Program-made: the position numbers and the translations under genes
Notes under the pieces: model-generated
Seen by the model: only the letters and a program-made list of their open reading frames with translations
Told to the model about the DNA's origin: nothing
Database searches by the model: none
Shown: positions 39,600-48,160 of the stretch, in pieces
Position numbering within the stretch: position 1 is the first letter of the stretch
Layout of the letters: every line of letters begins with the position of its first letter
Source of the DNA: Burkholderiales bacterium
GTDB lineage: Bacteria > Pseudomonadota > Gammaproteobacteria > Burkholderiales > Burkholderiaceae_C
DNA length: 48,484 nt
Direction of reading: 5' to 3'
Assembly (NCBI GenBank): GCA_025350145.1
Contig: JANXYH010000164.1
Coordinates: forward strand, 1 to 48,484

Positions 39600-41402
39600 A
39601 TGAGTCCGCCGCACCTGACCCCAGAGCCTGCGGCCAGCCGCCCCGGCGCGGCAGACCGCCACGCCGAGCTGCATGGCGGATTCCATTGGCAGGTGCCCGA
39701 GCGTTTCAACATTGCCCAGGTCTGCTGTCGGCGTTGGGCGCTGGCCACGCCACGAGCCGTGGCCATGCGTTGCGAGGATGCTGCGGGCCGGCGCGGGCGC
39801 TACAGCTACGCCCGCCTGCAGGCCGATGCCGATCGGCTCTCGCGGGCGCTGCTGTGCCTGGGCGTGGCCCGTGGTGACAGGGTCGCGGTGGTGCTGCCGC
39901 AGTGCTTCGAGACCGCCGTGGCGCACATCGCGGTCTACCAGATCGGGGCAGTGGCGATGCCCCTGTCGATGCTGTTCGGGCCCGATGCGCTGGCCTACCG
40001 CCTGGCCCATTCGCAGGCCAAGGTGGCGATTGCCGATGCCACCGCGATGCCCGGATTGCGCAGCGTGCGCGGCCAGTGCGACGATTTGGCGGCGGTGATC
40101 GTCGTCGGCCAGCCCGCCGCCGACGGGCCCGCCGTCGGTGCATCGGGCACGGAATTGGCCTGGGCCGACACATTGGCCGCGCGCCGCAGCGGCCCGCGTT
40201 TCGTGCCCGCCGACACCGCCGCCGATGACCCGGCCGTGCTGATCTACACCAGCGGCACCACCGGTCCACCCAAAGGCGCGTTGATCCCGCATCGTGCGCT
40301 GATAGGCAACCTCAGTGGCTTCATGTGCAGCCAGAACTGGTTCGGCTTCGGCCGTGCGGGCCGCTGGGGCTCGGCGGCGGTGTTCTGGTCGCCGGCCGAT
40401 TGGGCCTGGACCGGCGGCCTGATGGACGCCCTGCTGCCGACGCTGTATTTCGGCCGCGAGATCATCGGCTACGACGGCCGCTTCACGCCCGAACTGGCGT
40501 TCACGCTGATGCAGCGCTACAAGGTCAGCCACACCTTTTTGTTCCCGACGGCACTGAAGGCGATGATGAAGGCCGAGCCAGCGCCGCGGTGCCGCTATCG
40601 GCTGCGGCTGCAGGCGGTGATGAGCGCTGGCGAGGCGGTCGGCCAGACCGTGTTCAGTTGGTGCCGCGACGCGCTGGGGGTGCGGCTCAACGAAATGTTC
40701 GGCCAGACCGAGATCAACTACATCGTTGGCAACTGCGGCCGCTCGCTCGATGCCCATGGCCAGCAGGTTGCCGGATGGCCGGCACGCCCTGGCAGCATGG
40801 GCCGGGCCTACCCGGGCCACCGGATCGCCGTGATCGACGACAGCGGCCAGGAGTGCCCGCGCGGCACACCAGGCGATGTCGCGCTGCACCGCCGCGACGT
40901 GCACGGCGCGCTGGACCCGGTGATTTTCCTTGGCTACTGGCGCGACGATCAGGCGACGCGGGCAAAGTACACCGGCGACCCCGACAACAGTTGGTGCCGC
41001 ACCGGCGACACCGCCGTCATGGACGCTGACGGCTACCTTTGGTACCAGGGCAGAAGCGACGACGTCTTCAAGGCCGCCGGCTACCGGATCGGGCCGAGCG
41101 AGGTCGAAAACTGCCTCGTCAGCCATCCGGCGGTGGCCAATGCCGCGGTGGTGCCCAAGCCCGATCCGCAACGCGGTGCCTTGGTCAAGGCCTATGTCGT
41201 GCTCGCCCCCGGCGTGCTGGGCGACGACGCTCTGGTCGCGGCGCTGCAGGCCCATGTCAAGGGCCGGCTCGCGCCCTACGAGTACCCCAAGGAGATCGAA
41301 TTCATCGACGCCTTGCCCATGACCACCACCGGCAAGGTCCAGCGCCGCCTGCTGCGCCTGCAGGAGCAGGAGCGCGCCCGCGCTGCGGGGCAGTCGGCAT
41401 GA
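39600..41402 (+). CDS. AMP-binding acyl-CoA synthetase (acetyl/medium-chain type)
   Basis: 600 residues of the ANL superfamily, which activates a carboxylate to acyl-AMP and then to acyl-CoA. The P-loop motif LIYTSGTTGPPKGALIPH, the NEMFGQTEINYIVGNC adenine-binding loop, GYWRDDQATRAKY, CRTGDTAVMDADGYLWYQGR and the C-terminal catalytic lysine (MTTTGKVQRRLL) are all present. The sequence is like medium-chain or acetyl-type synthetases rather than long-chain FadD. The preceding 193 bases (39407-39599) hold no gene I can support; a small frame there ends by overlapping this ATG (ATGA). Confidence 0.9.
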   Translation: MSPPHLTPEPAASRPGAADRHAELHGGFHWQVPERFNIAQVCCRRWALATPRAVAMRCEDAAGRRGRYSYARLQADADRLSRALLCLGVARGDRVAVVLPQCFETAVAHIAVYQIGAVAMPLSMLFGPDALAYRLAHSQAKVAIADATAMPGLRSVRGQCDDLAAVIVVGQPAADGPAVGASGTELAWADTLAARRSGPRFVPADTAADDPAVLIYTSGTTGPPKGALIPHRALIGNLSGFMCSQNWFGFGRAGRWGSAAVFWSPADWAWTGGLMDALLPTLYFGREIIGYDGRFTPELAFTLMQRYKVSHTFLFPTALKAMMKAEPAPRCRYRLRLQAVMSAGEAVGQTVFSWCRDALGVRLNEMFGQTEINYIVGNCGRSLDAHGQQVAGWPARPGSMGRAYPGHRIAVIDDSGQECPRGTPGDVALHRRDVHGALDPVIFLGYWRDDQATRAKYTGDPDNSWCRTGDTAVMDADGYLWYQGRSDDVFKAAGYRIGPSEVENCLVSHPAVANAAVVPKPDPQRGALVKAYVVLAPGVLGDDALVAALQAHVKGRLAPYEYPKEIEFIDALPMTTTGKVQRRLLRLQEQERARAAGQSA

Positions 41403-41435
41403 TGCAATCTGAAGATCCTCCACCCTTGCCCCGCC

Positions 41436-42299
41436 ATGAACTCAGCCTTGATTTCTGCCACCGAACTGGCCGCGCGCTTGCATGCCGGCGGCCCGTCGAC
41501 CCTGGTCGTCGACTGCAGCTTTGACCTGAGCGATCTGCAGGCCGGCCGGCGCAGGTTCGAGGCTGGCCACATCCCGGGCGCGCAATACCTGGACCTGGAC
41601 CTGGTTCTGGCCCAGCCGCCGGCGCAACGCGATGGCCGAGGCGGGCGGCATCCCTTGCCGCAGGCCGAACGACTGGTGGCCGATTTGGCTGCCGTCGGCG
41701 CCGCCGACGACAGCCTGATCGTCGCCAGCGACGCATCTTTCGGCGTCTACGCGGCGCGCCTGTGGTGGCTGGCACGCTGGCTGGGCCACGACCGGGTCCA
41801 GGTACTGGACGGCGGTGCCGCAGCCTGGCGTACGGCCGGCGGTGCATTGCAGGCAGGGCCGGCCGACGCCGTTGCGCCGGGTCGGTTCAGCCAACGCCCC
41901 AGCCTGACCCGCAGTGTTGACCTGGCCGATGTTCGGTCCACCCTGGGGCAAGGCCCGCGACTGCTGGTGGACGCCCGCGCTGCGGACCGCTTCCGCGGCG
42001 AGAACGAAGTGTTGGATCCGGTGGGCGGGCACATCCCGGGATCGGTCAACCGCTGGTTCCGCGACAACCTGGCCGCCGATGGCCGCTTCAAGCCGGCGGC
42101 GCAATTGCGCCAGGACTGGCTGGCGCTGATGGGCGCGCGGCAGCCAGCCGATCTGGTTCAGAGCTGTGGCTCGGGCGTGACCGCCTGTCACAACTTGCTG
42201 GCCATGGCCGTGGCGGGGCTGCCCGGGGCGGCCTTGTTTCCGGGATCGTGGAGCCAGTGGTGCGCGCAAAGCGACGCGCCCATGGCGGTCGGCGATTGA
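41436..42299 (+). CDS. sseA: 3-mercaptopyruvate/thiosulfate sulfurtransferase (two rhodanese domains)
   Basis: 287 residues with an inactive N-terminal rhodanese domain and a C-terminal catalytic one. The active-site loop is VQSCGSGVTACHNLL with Cys244; the CG-S-G-V-T form is that of mercaptopyruvate sulfurtransferases (SseA/TST-MPST), rather than CRKGVT of thiosulfate rhodaneses. It would pass sulfur from 3-mercaptopyruvate, a cysteine breakdown product, to a thiophilic acceptor, releasing pyruvate. It follows the acyl-CoA synthetase gene by 33 bases and precedes ybaK by 13. Confidence 0.88.
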   Translation: MNSALISATELAARLHAGGPSTLVVDCSFDLSDLQAGRRRFEAGHIPGAQYLDLDLVLAQPPAQRDGRGGRHPLPQAERLVADLAAVGAADDSLIVASDASFGVYAARLWWLARWLGHDRVQVLDGGAAAWRTAGGALQAGPADAVAPGRFSQRPSLTRSVDLADVRSTLGQGPRLLVDARAADRFRGENEVLDPVGGHIPGSVNRWFRDNLAADGRFKPAAQLRQDWLALMGARQPADLVQSCGSGVTACHNLLAMAVAGLPGAALFPGSWSQWCAQSDAPMAVGD

Positions 42300-42312
42300 G
42301 AGTCCGGTCGGC

Positions 42313-42807
42313 ATGGCCCGCAAGGAAAGGCATGTCAGCCTGACGCCGGCCTCGCAGGCCCTGCGCGCTGCAGGCGTGGCTTACACCGAGCATGTCTACG
42401 ACTACGTCGAGCACGGCGGCACCGCAGAGTCGGCGCGCCAGTTGGGCGTAGACGAGCATGCGGTGGTCAAAACGCTGGTGATGCAGAACGAACGGGCCGA
42501 GCCGCTGGTCGTGCTGATGCATGGCGACGCCAAGGTCAGCACCAAGAATCTGGCCCGCGCGATCGGCGCCAAGTCGGTCGAGCCGTGTCAGCCCGAGGTG
42601 GCCCAGCGCCACAGCGGCTATTTGGTCGGCGGCACCTCGCCATTCGGCATGCGCAAGGCGATGCCGGTGTACGTGCAAACCTCGGTGCTGGACTTGCCGC
42701 AGATCTTGATCAACGGCGGGCGCCGCGGCTATTTGCTGGGCCTGTCGCCGACGGTGTTGACGGCGGTGCTGGGCGCTACTGCGGTCGACTGCGCCATCAG
42801 CGCTTGA
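42313..42807 (+). CDS. ybaK: Cys-tRNA(Pro)/Cys-tRNA(Cys) deacylase YbaK
   Basis: 164 residues. It edits mischarged Cys-tRNA(Pro). The catalytic lysine (Lys53, EHAVVKTLVMQN), the GDAKVSTKNLARAIGAKSVEP segment and VGGTSPFGMRKAMPVYVQTS are the family hallmarks. Its last codons and stop lie in the first copy of a 23-bp tandem repeat (from 42791), so the C-terminal AISA comes from repeat DNA. The neighbouring sulfurtransferase is also a cysteine-linked gene. Confidence 0.93.
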   Translation: MARKERHVSLTPASQALRAAGVAYTEHVYDYVEHGGTAESARQLGVDEHAVVKTLVMQNERAEPLVVLMHGDAKVSTKNLARAIGAKSVEPCQPEVAQRHSGYLVGGTSPFGMRKAMPVYVQTSVLDLPQILINGGRRGYLLGLSPTVLTAVLGATAVDCAISA

Positions 42808-42876
42808 AAGGCCGCGCCATCAGCGCTTGAAAGGCTGCGCTATCAGCGCTTGACAGGTCGCGCCATCAGCGCTTGA
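42791..42876. repeat. 23-bp tandem repeat, about 3.7 copies, between ybaK and a small gene
   Basis: Units GCGCCATCAGCGCTTGAAAGGCC (42791-42813), a near copy ending in T (42814-42836), a third with two or three changes (42837-42859) and a partial fourth (42860-42876). Each has the core CATCAGCGCTTGA or TATCAGCGCTTGA. The first copy provides the ybaK stop (TGA), the last provides the stop of the convergent small gene on the other strand. No spacers, so not a CRISPR. Confidence 0.92.
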
Positions 42877-43159
42877 CCGTGCCAGCGCGATGCAGCAACG
42901 GGTTGTAGGCGATTTGGTGCAGGCTGCCAGCCTCCAGCGGCCGGCCGGACGCTGCAGTGGCGGCTATGCCCTCGGCCTCAGCAGCGCTGGCCACGGTCAC
43001 CGGCTGTGTTTGGGCGTCGCCACTGTCGGGGCTGAACGGCGTTGCACCACCGGGACGCTGTTGCGCCGACCAGAAGGTGATGGCCAGAAGTGCCACCAGG
43101 GTCAGCGCGTTGGCCTGCCAGGGTGAACTGGTTCGGCGCAAATTGTTGTACTGCATCAT
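42866..43159 (-). CDS. Small membrane-anchored protein of unknown function
   Basis: 97 residues, not recognised. One hydrophobic helix (about residues 17-31, NALTLVALLAITFWSA) behind a basic-aromatic start (MMQYNNLRRTSSPWQ), then a Gly/Pro/Ser-rich spacer and Ala-rich region and a conserved-looking end (HQIAYNPLLHRAGTVKR). Probably N-in with an external tail. The ATG at 43157-43159 is followed by a second ATG. The stop lies in the last copy of the 23-bp repeat. The open frame extends further upstream but overlaps the next gene's end. It may be a spurious call, but the membrane segment and the distinct tail argue for a real gene. Confidence 0.5.
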   Translation of the reverse strand: MMQYNNLRRTSSPWQANALTLVALLAITFWSAQQRPGGATPFSPDSGDAQTQPVTVASAAEAEGIAATAASGRPLEAGSLHQIAYNPLLHRAGTVKR

Positions 43160-43254
43160 GGTGCGAGAGTCTCGTTGACCGAGATGACAGTCTGTGCCGA
43201 AAAGCCCAGCTTGGGCGCCGCCACCTCCCCCTGAGTCGCGGGGGTCGCAGGGCA

Positions 43255-44670
43255 TCATTTGGTGTGCACGCGTAACTTGTGCACAAACCAGCCGACGCCC
43301 AGGAAAATCGGCACCACGGCCACACCGACGACCAGCTCCGGCGAGGGCAGCCACTCGGCCGCGCCAGGCAGCGCCTTGGCGGCCTTTGCGAAATAGCCGA
43401 CCAGTCCCAGCGCGTAGTAGCTGATCGCCACCACCGACAGGCCCTCGACGGTTTGCTGCAACTGCAACTGCTGCTTCTGGCGTTGCGCCTGGGCGCGGAA
43501 AAGCTGCTGGTTGGCGGCTTCACGGCGTGCCTCCAGCCGTACCCGGGCCAGGCCGACCGCGCGGTTGATGCGGTCGGCGAGATCACTCAGCCGCGCATCG
43601 GTGCTGGTGCAGAACGCCATCGCGGGGGCGAAGCGACGACGCAGAAAGCCGCTCAGGGTCTGCACGCCGTCGATGCGTTGCTCGCGCAACTCACCCAGCC
43701 GCGCCTCGACGATACGGTGGTAGGCCTGCGTGGCAGAGAACCTGTAGCGGGTACTGGCGGTACTGTGCTCGACCGCCGCCGCGAGCTGGCTGAGGCTGTC
43801 AAATGTGCTGCCTTCATCACCTGGCTCGGCGTGCGCCATGGTGTCAACCGTGGCGAGCAACTGGCGCTCGAGTTCGGCCAGCGAGGCAGACGCCTTCTGT
43901 GCCAGCGCAAAGCCTTGCATCGCCAGCATCCGGTAGGCCTCGATCTCGCACAGGCGCTGTGCCTCGCGCGAGGCCTGGTCGCCGTCAAGCCCGAAGTCCA
44001 GCAGCAGAAAGCGGACAAAGCCGTCTGGCCCCAGGCGCAGGTGGGTCAGCAGCGCAGCGCGTTGGCCATCGCCGATGTAGGCGCCCATCACCGGTGCCGC
44101 GCCTGCGCTGTCGTTGGATGGGTCACCGAGGCTGGGTCCGGCCTGTGCGGCCAGCATGTCCTGGCACGCGCGCAGCACCTGCGCGCCGGTCTGGCCACGC
44201 TCGGCCAGATCGGCTGCGGTCGCCCGCAACAGCACGACGTGCGCTGCGGCCAACAGTTGACCGCTGTCGGCCGCCGACAAATGGGCCACGAAGGCGGCGG
44301 GCAAGGCGTCGAGCGCGCTGCTGGACTGCACCGCGCGACGCACGCCATCCGCATCTTGGAGATCGGCGGATGCCGGCAGCGGCCGGCTGACTTGCCAACT
44401 GACAAACTCGCCATGGCGCTCGAACTTGAGCGAAAAGCCGCCAGCGTGCAGCACATGGTGGCGCACATCGGGGGCCGGTCCGGCGGCGCCTGCGGCCAGA
44501 CAAATCGTGGTCAGCGCCTGCTGCGCCCGAGCCGCCGACATGCCGGCATTGACCCAATACGAGACCACGCAAGGCGAGCGCGCCGGCAAGGCTGGGCGGG
44601 CATGAAGCTCCTGGTGCAGCTCCAGCATTTGGCGCAACGGAAACGGTACGCCGTGGGGTGGTGTGTCCAT
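43255..44670 (-). CDS. DUF3422 family membrane protein
   Basis: 471 residues. The opening PFPLRQMLELHQELHARPALP is the DUF3422 hallmark, and the family ends in two membrane helices, seen here at VAISYYALGLVGYFA and VVGVAVVPIFLGVGWFV, preceded by a coiled-coil-like Gln/Arg-rich segment (REAANQQLFRAQAQRQKQQLQLQ). Function unknown; the layout suggests a large cytosolic domain tethered to the inner membrane. The ATG at 44668-44670 is preferred over an upstream start 17 codons earlier. The 137-base gap to yhbY shows no recognisable feature. Confidence 0.85.
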   Translation of the reverse strand: MDTPPHGVPFPLRQMLELHQELHARPALPARSPCVVSYWVNAGMSAARAQQALTTICLAAGAAGPAPDVRHHVLHAGGFSLKFERHGEFVSWQVSRPLPASADLQDADGVRRAVQSSSALDALPAAFVAHLSAADSGQLLAAAHVVLLRATAADLAERGQTGAQVLRACQDMLAAQAGPSLGDPSNDSAGAAPVMGAYIGDGQRAALLTHLRLGPDGFVRFLLLDFGLDGDQASREAQRLCEIEAYRMLAMQGFALAQKASASLAELERQLLATVDTMAHAEPGDEGSTFDSLSQLAAAVEHSTASTRYRFSATQAYHRIVEARLGELREQRIDGVQTLSGFLRRRFAPAMAFCTSTDARLSDLADRINRAVGLARVRLEARREAANQQLFRAQAQRQKQQLQLQQTVEGLSVVAISYYALGLVGYFAKAAKALPGAAEWLPSPELVVGVAVVPIFLGVGWFVHKLRVHTK

Positions 44671-44807
44671 GCCGTTGCGCTGGTGGGCGGGGTTCGTCAG
44701 CGGCTGTCGCCTAGGCCGCAATCCCGACAGGCACGGCGGCGGGGCCGGGCGGGCGAAGTCGATGGGCCTTCAGGTGGAGGCACGGGCCCGCCAGGTCTGC
44801 CAAGGCG

Positions 44808-45281
44808 TCAGCCCGGGGCCAGTTTTTTGACGCTGCTGACCCGCTTCTTGGCACGCTTGACCGAGCCGCCTGCGGTCAGCCGCTGGTTGCCCAGCACCCG
44901 TACCTTCTTGACCTGCGGCCGGTGGTTGCCGCTCTTGGAGAATTTCAGGATCTTCACGATCCGAGGTCCGGCCGCCTTGCCTTCGTTGGCCGGCTTGGGT
45001 TTGTCAGGCATCGGACGCCAAAGCACCAGCAGCTTGCCGATGTGTTGCACCGGCGCCGCGCCGAGCTGGTCGGCCAGTTGCAGCAGGGCAGCTTCGCGCG
45101 CCTCGCGCTGGTCGGAAAACATCCGCACTTTGATCAGGCCATGGGCATCGAGCGCGGCGTCGGCTTCTTTCAGCACGGCGGAGGTCAAGCCGTCATTGCC
45201 GATCAGAACCACCGGATCGAGGTGGTGGGCCTCGCCGCGTTTATCCTTGCGTTGGGCGGGCGTCAGTGAGATTGCGGGCAT
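44808..45281 (-). CDS. yhbY: Ribosome assembly RNA-binding protein YhbY (CRM domain)
   Basis: 157 residues. The CRM/YhbY domain (residues 1-95: [26 protein letters not shown]) binds pre-50S RNA. The family protein in enterobacteria is about 97 residues; here a basic C-terminal tail of about 60 residues ([20 protein letters not shown]...) is added. It diverges from rlmE with 20 bases between the ATGs, a classic pairing in this group. Confidence 0.93.
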   Translation of the reverse strand: MPAISLTPAQRKDKRGEAHHLDPVVLIGNDGLTSAVLKEADAALDAHGLIKVRMFSDQREAREAALLQLADQLGAAPVQHIGKLLVLWRPMPDKPKPANEGKAAGPRIVKILKFSKSGNHRPQVKKVRVLGNQRLTAGGSVKRAKKRVSSVKKLAPG

Positions 45282-45301
45282 CGCCGTATTATCCGCGCCC
45301 G
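45282..45301 (+). promoter_or_regulatory. Minimal yhbY/rlmE divergent region with a -10 element
   Basis: Only 20 bases lie between the two start codons. TATTAT (45287-45292) is a fair -10 for rlmE; transcription would start near 45299-45300, giving a leaderless or near-leaderless mRNA. No Shine-Dalgarno precedes the rlmE ATG. The -35 would lie inside yhbY. Confidence 0.45.
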
Positions 45302-45970
45302 ATGAAGATCAACACCAAGAGCAAGAAGGTCAACAAAGCATGGATGAACGACCATGCCAATGACCCCTATGTCAAGTTGGCGCAGCGTGAGGGTTACCGG
45401 GCGCGGGCGGCCTACAAGCTCAAGGAGATCGACGAAGCCTTGGGGCTGATCCGGCCCGGCCAGTTGGTCGTCGACCTGGGCTCGACGCCCGGCGCCTGGA
45501 GCCAGTACCTGCGGCGCCGGTTTGCCCCCCGCGCGGCCGGCGCAGGAGGCGCTGCGGCGGGCGAACTCGATGGCCGGATCATCGCGCTGGACATTCTGCC
45601 GATGCTGGCGATCGAAGGTGTCGAGTTCATCGAGGGCGACTTCCGCGAGGACGCGGTCGGGCAGCAACTGCACGATCTGCTGGACGGCAGACCGGTGGAC
45701 CTGGTGGTGTCAGACATGGCCCCCAACTTGTCCGGCATTGCCGCCTCGGACAGCGCGCGGATCGCCCACTTGGTCGAACTGGCGATCGAGTTCTCGGTCA
45801 ACCACCTCAAGGCCGACGGCGCCTTGGTGGCCAAGGTTTTCCACGGCAGCGGTTACAGCCAACTGGTCGAGCAGTTCAAAAGAACCTTTCGCGTGGTCAA
45901 GCCGATCAAACCCAAGGCTTCGCGCGACAAGTCCGCCGAGACCTTTCTGGTCGGCCTGGGTCTGAAGTAG
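45302..45970 (+). CDS. rlmE: 23S rRNA (uridine2552-2'-O)-methyltransferase RlmE (FtsJ/RrmJ)
   Basis: 222 residues. A heat-shock rRNA methyltransferase acting on the A loop of the 50S subunit. SAM motif [13 protein letters not shown] (56-68) and the complete K-D-K-E catalytic tetrad: Lys39 (AAYKLKEID), Asp138 ([11 protein letters not shown]), Lys178 (LVAKVFHG) and Glu213 (SAETFLVG). A short Ala/Gly-rich insertion (about residues 75-88) lies between the SAM motif and the [11 protein letters not shown] strand. ftsH follows after 224 bases. Confidence 0.95.
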   Translation: MKINTKSKKVNKAWMNDHANDPYVKLAQREGYRARAAYKLKEIDEALGLIRPGQLVVDLGSTPGAWSQYLRRRFAPRAAGAGGAAAGELDGRIIALDILPMLAIEGVEFIEGDFREDAVGQQLHDLLDGRPVDLVVSDMAPNLSGIAASDSARIAHLVELAIEFSVNHLKADGALVAKVFHGSGYSQLVEQFKRTFRVVKPIKPKASRDKSAETFLVGLGLK

Positions 45971-45994
45971 CCGGGCCTGAAATACCGAATTCGC

Positions 45995-46106
45995 GCCCAA
46001 TTCGACCTGTAGTTGGGCGACCGGCGGCCCACCCCAGGCCGGCGCTGATGGGCTTGTGTCGAATAGAATTGGCCCCACCTGTTGGACCTGCTGGGTCGAA
46101 TTGGGC
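45995..46106. repeat. 13-bp perfect inverted repeat flanking the ftsH promoter candidate
   Basis: GCCCAATTCGACC (45995-46007) and its exact reverse complement GGTCGAATTGGGC (46094-46106), 86 bases apart. A second partial stem CGCCCAA/TTGGGCG (45994-46000 with 46013-46019) overlaps the left arm. A related GAATTGG tract lies between at 46066-46072. Confidence 0.85.
46053..46080 (+). promoter_or_regulatory. Heat-shock (sigma-32-like) promoter candidate for ftsH
   Basis: CTTGTGT (46053-46059), 13 bases, CCCCACCT (46073-46080). The enterobacterial sigma-32 consensus is CTTGAAA, 11-16 bases, CCCCATNT; the -10-like box differs at one position and the -35-like box at two or three. It lies in the 224-base gap before ftsH, whose heat-shock control is well known in other proteobacteria. 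Transcription start would be near 46087. Confidence 0.6.
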
Positions 46107-46194
46107 CGCTGTACGCATCGGTCGGCGTTGCCTTCGATCAGGGTGCATTTTTCAGATGCCGGGGTCATGACGGCGAAGGGCTTAAGGAGCCGAA

Positions 46195-48102
46195 GTGAAC
46201 AATCAATGGTTCTCAAAGGTCGCTGTCTGGCTGGTGATCGCGCTGGTGCTGTTCACGGTCTTCAAGCAGTTTGACCGCGGGGTGTCTGCCGGTACGCAGG
46301 TCGGCTATTCAGACTTTCTCGAAGAGGTGCGGGCCAAGCGCATCAAGGTCGTCACGCTGCAGGAAGGCAATGGCGGAACCGAGATCATCGCCCTGACCAC
46401 CGACGACAAGCGCATACGCTCCAACGCCACTTACCTCGACCGTGGCCTGGTCGGTGACTTGATCAACAACGGCGTGAAGTTTGACGTCCGCCCGCGCGAA
46501 GAGCCGTCCTTGATGGTCAGCCTGCTGATCTCCTGGGGCCCGATGCTGCTGCTGATCGGTGTCTGGGTCTACTTCATGCGCCAGATGCAGGGCGGCGGCA
46601 AGGGCGGCGCGTTCAGCTTCGGCAAGAGCAAGGCGCGGATGCTCGACGAAGCCAACAACGTCACGACCTTTGCCGACGTGGCCGGCTGCGACGAAGCCAA
46701 GGAGGAGGTCAAGGAACTGGTCGACTTCCTCAAGGACCCGCAGAAGTTCCAGAAGCTGGGCGGCCGCATTCCGCGCGGGGTGCTGCTGGTCGGCCCGCCC
46801 GGAACCGGCAAGACCTTGCTCGCCAAGGCGATTGCCGGCGAAGCCAAGGTGCCGTTCTTCTCGATCTCTGGCTCAGACTTCGTCGAGATGTTTGTCGGTG
46901 TCGGCGCAGCCCGGGTGCGCGACATGTTCGAGCAGGCCAAGAAGAGCGCGCCCTGCATCATTTTTGTCGACGAGATCGATGCGGTCGGTCGCCACCGCGG
47001 TGCCGGGCTGGGCGGCGGCAACGATGAACGTGAGCAGACCCTGAACCAGATGCTGGTTGAAATGGACGGTTTCGAGACCAATGTGGGGGTGATCGTGATG
47101 GCCGCCACAAACCGGCCGGACATCCTCGACCCGGCGCTGCTGCGGCCGGGGCGATTCGACCGCCAGGTCTATGTCACCCTGCCCGACGTGCGTGGCCGCG
47201 AGCAGATCCTCAACGTCCACATGCGCAAGGTGCCGATCGGGCAGGACGTGCGGTCTGACATCCTGGCCCGCGGCACGCCCGGGTTCTCGGGCGCGGACCT
47301 GGCCAACCTGGTCAATGAATCGGCATTGTTTGCCGCGCGGCGCAACGGTCGGGTGGTGGAGATGGTCGACTTCGAGAAGGCCAAAGACAAGATCATGATG
47401 GGCCCCGAGCGCAAGTCCATGGTCATGCCCGAGGACGAGCGCAAGAACACCGCCTACCACGAGGCCGGCCATGCCCTGGTTGCCAAGCTAATGCCCAAGA
47501 CCGACCCGGTACACAAGGTCACCATCATCCCGCGTGGCCGGGCCCTGGGCGTGACCATGCAGTTGCCCGAAGGCGACCGCTACAGCCTCGACAAATTGCG
47601 CATGTTGTCGACCATCTCGGTGCTGTTCGGCGGACGCATCGCCGAAGAGGTGTTCATGCAGCAAATGACCACGGGCGCGTCCAATGACTTCGAGCGCGCC
47701 ACTCAGATTGCCCGCGACATGGTCACGCGCTACGGCATGACCGACGAACTCGGGCCGATGGTGTACGCCGAAAACGAGGGCGAAATATTCCTCGGCCGCT
47801 CGGTGACCAAGACCACCAACATGTCGGAAGAGACGATGCGCAAAGTCGATGCGGTGATTCGCCGCATCATCGACGAGCAGTATGGTGTCGCCCGCAAGTT
47901 GATCGAAGACAACCAGGACAAGATGCACGCCTTGGCCGGCGCCTTGCTGGAATGGGAGACCATCGATGCCGAGCAGATCGAGGACATCATGCAGGGCAAG
48001 CCCCCGCGTGCCCCGCGCGACCTGTCGCCAAGCGCCTCCAAGACCGGCGGCGGAACCAGCGGTGGCGCCACGCCAGAGTCCGCCCCGGTAGCGGCGGCCT
48101 GA
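46195..48102 (+). CDS. ftsH: ATP-dependent zinc metalloprotease FtsH
   Basis: 635 residues. A membrane-anchored AAA protease that degrades regulators and damaged membrane proteins. Two N-terminal membrane helices ([15 protein letters not shown] and [18 protein letters not shown]) flank a periplasmic region; the AAA module has Walker A GPPGTGKT (200-207), Walker B IIFVDEID and the second-region-of-homology RPGRFDRQ; the protease has the zinc motif HEAGH (422-426). The start is GTG with ribosome site AAGGAG five bases upstream (46184-46189). The C-terminus ends in a Gly/Ala/Ser-rich tail. A heat-shock-like promoter lies upstream. Confidence 0.97.
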   Translation: MNNQWFSKVAVWLVIALVLFTVFKQFDRGVSAGTQVGYSDFLEEVRAKRIKVVTLQEGNGGTEIIALTTDDKRIRSNATYLDRGLVGDLINNGVKFDVRPREEPSLMVSLLISWGPMLLLIGVWVYFMRQMQGGGKGGAFSFGKSKARMLDEANNVTTFADVAGCDEAKEEVKELVDFLKDPQKFQKLGGRIPRGVLLVGPPGTGKTLLAKAIAGEAKVPFFSISGSDFVEMFVGVGAARVRDMFEQAKKSAPCIIFVDEIDAVGRHRGAGLGGGNDEREQTLNQMLVEMDGFETNVGVIVMAATNRPDILDPALLRPGRFDRQVYVTLPDVRGREQILNVHMRKVPIGQDVRSDILARGTPGFSGADLANLVNESALFAARRNGRVVEMVDFEKAKDKIMMGPERKSMVMPEDERKNTAYHEAGHALVAKLMPKTDPVHKVTIIPRGRALGVTMQLPEGDRYSLDKLRMLSTISVLFGGRIAEEVFMQQMTTGASNDFERATQIARDMVTRYGMTDELGPMVYAENEGEIFLGRSVTKTTNMSEETMRKVDAVIRRIIDEQYGVARKLIEDNQDKMHALAGALLEWETIDAEQIEDIMQGKPPRAPRDLSPSASKTGGGTSGGATPESAPVAAA

Positions 48103-48160
48103 GGCTTCATCGCCCGGGCCGCCCGGGTCGACAGCCTCACGCCCAGCCACGGCTTGGCGC

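Noticed and set aside
39400-39603. A 67-codon + strand frame ending with ATGA overlap at the acyl-CoA synthetase start
   Set aside because: The overlap is suggestive, but the frame overlaps the 5' end of the HD-GYP gene, has no recognisable motif and no ribosome site; it is most likely chance.
42791-42876. CRISPR-like array
   Set aside because: Units are 23 bases with no unique spacers between them, only about four copies, and no cas genes nearby; it is a simple tandem repeat.
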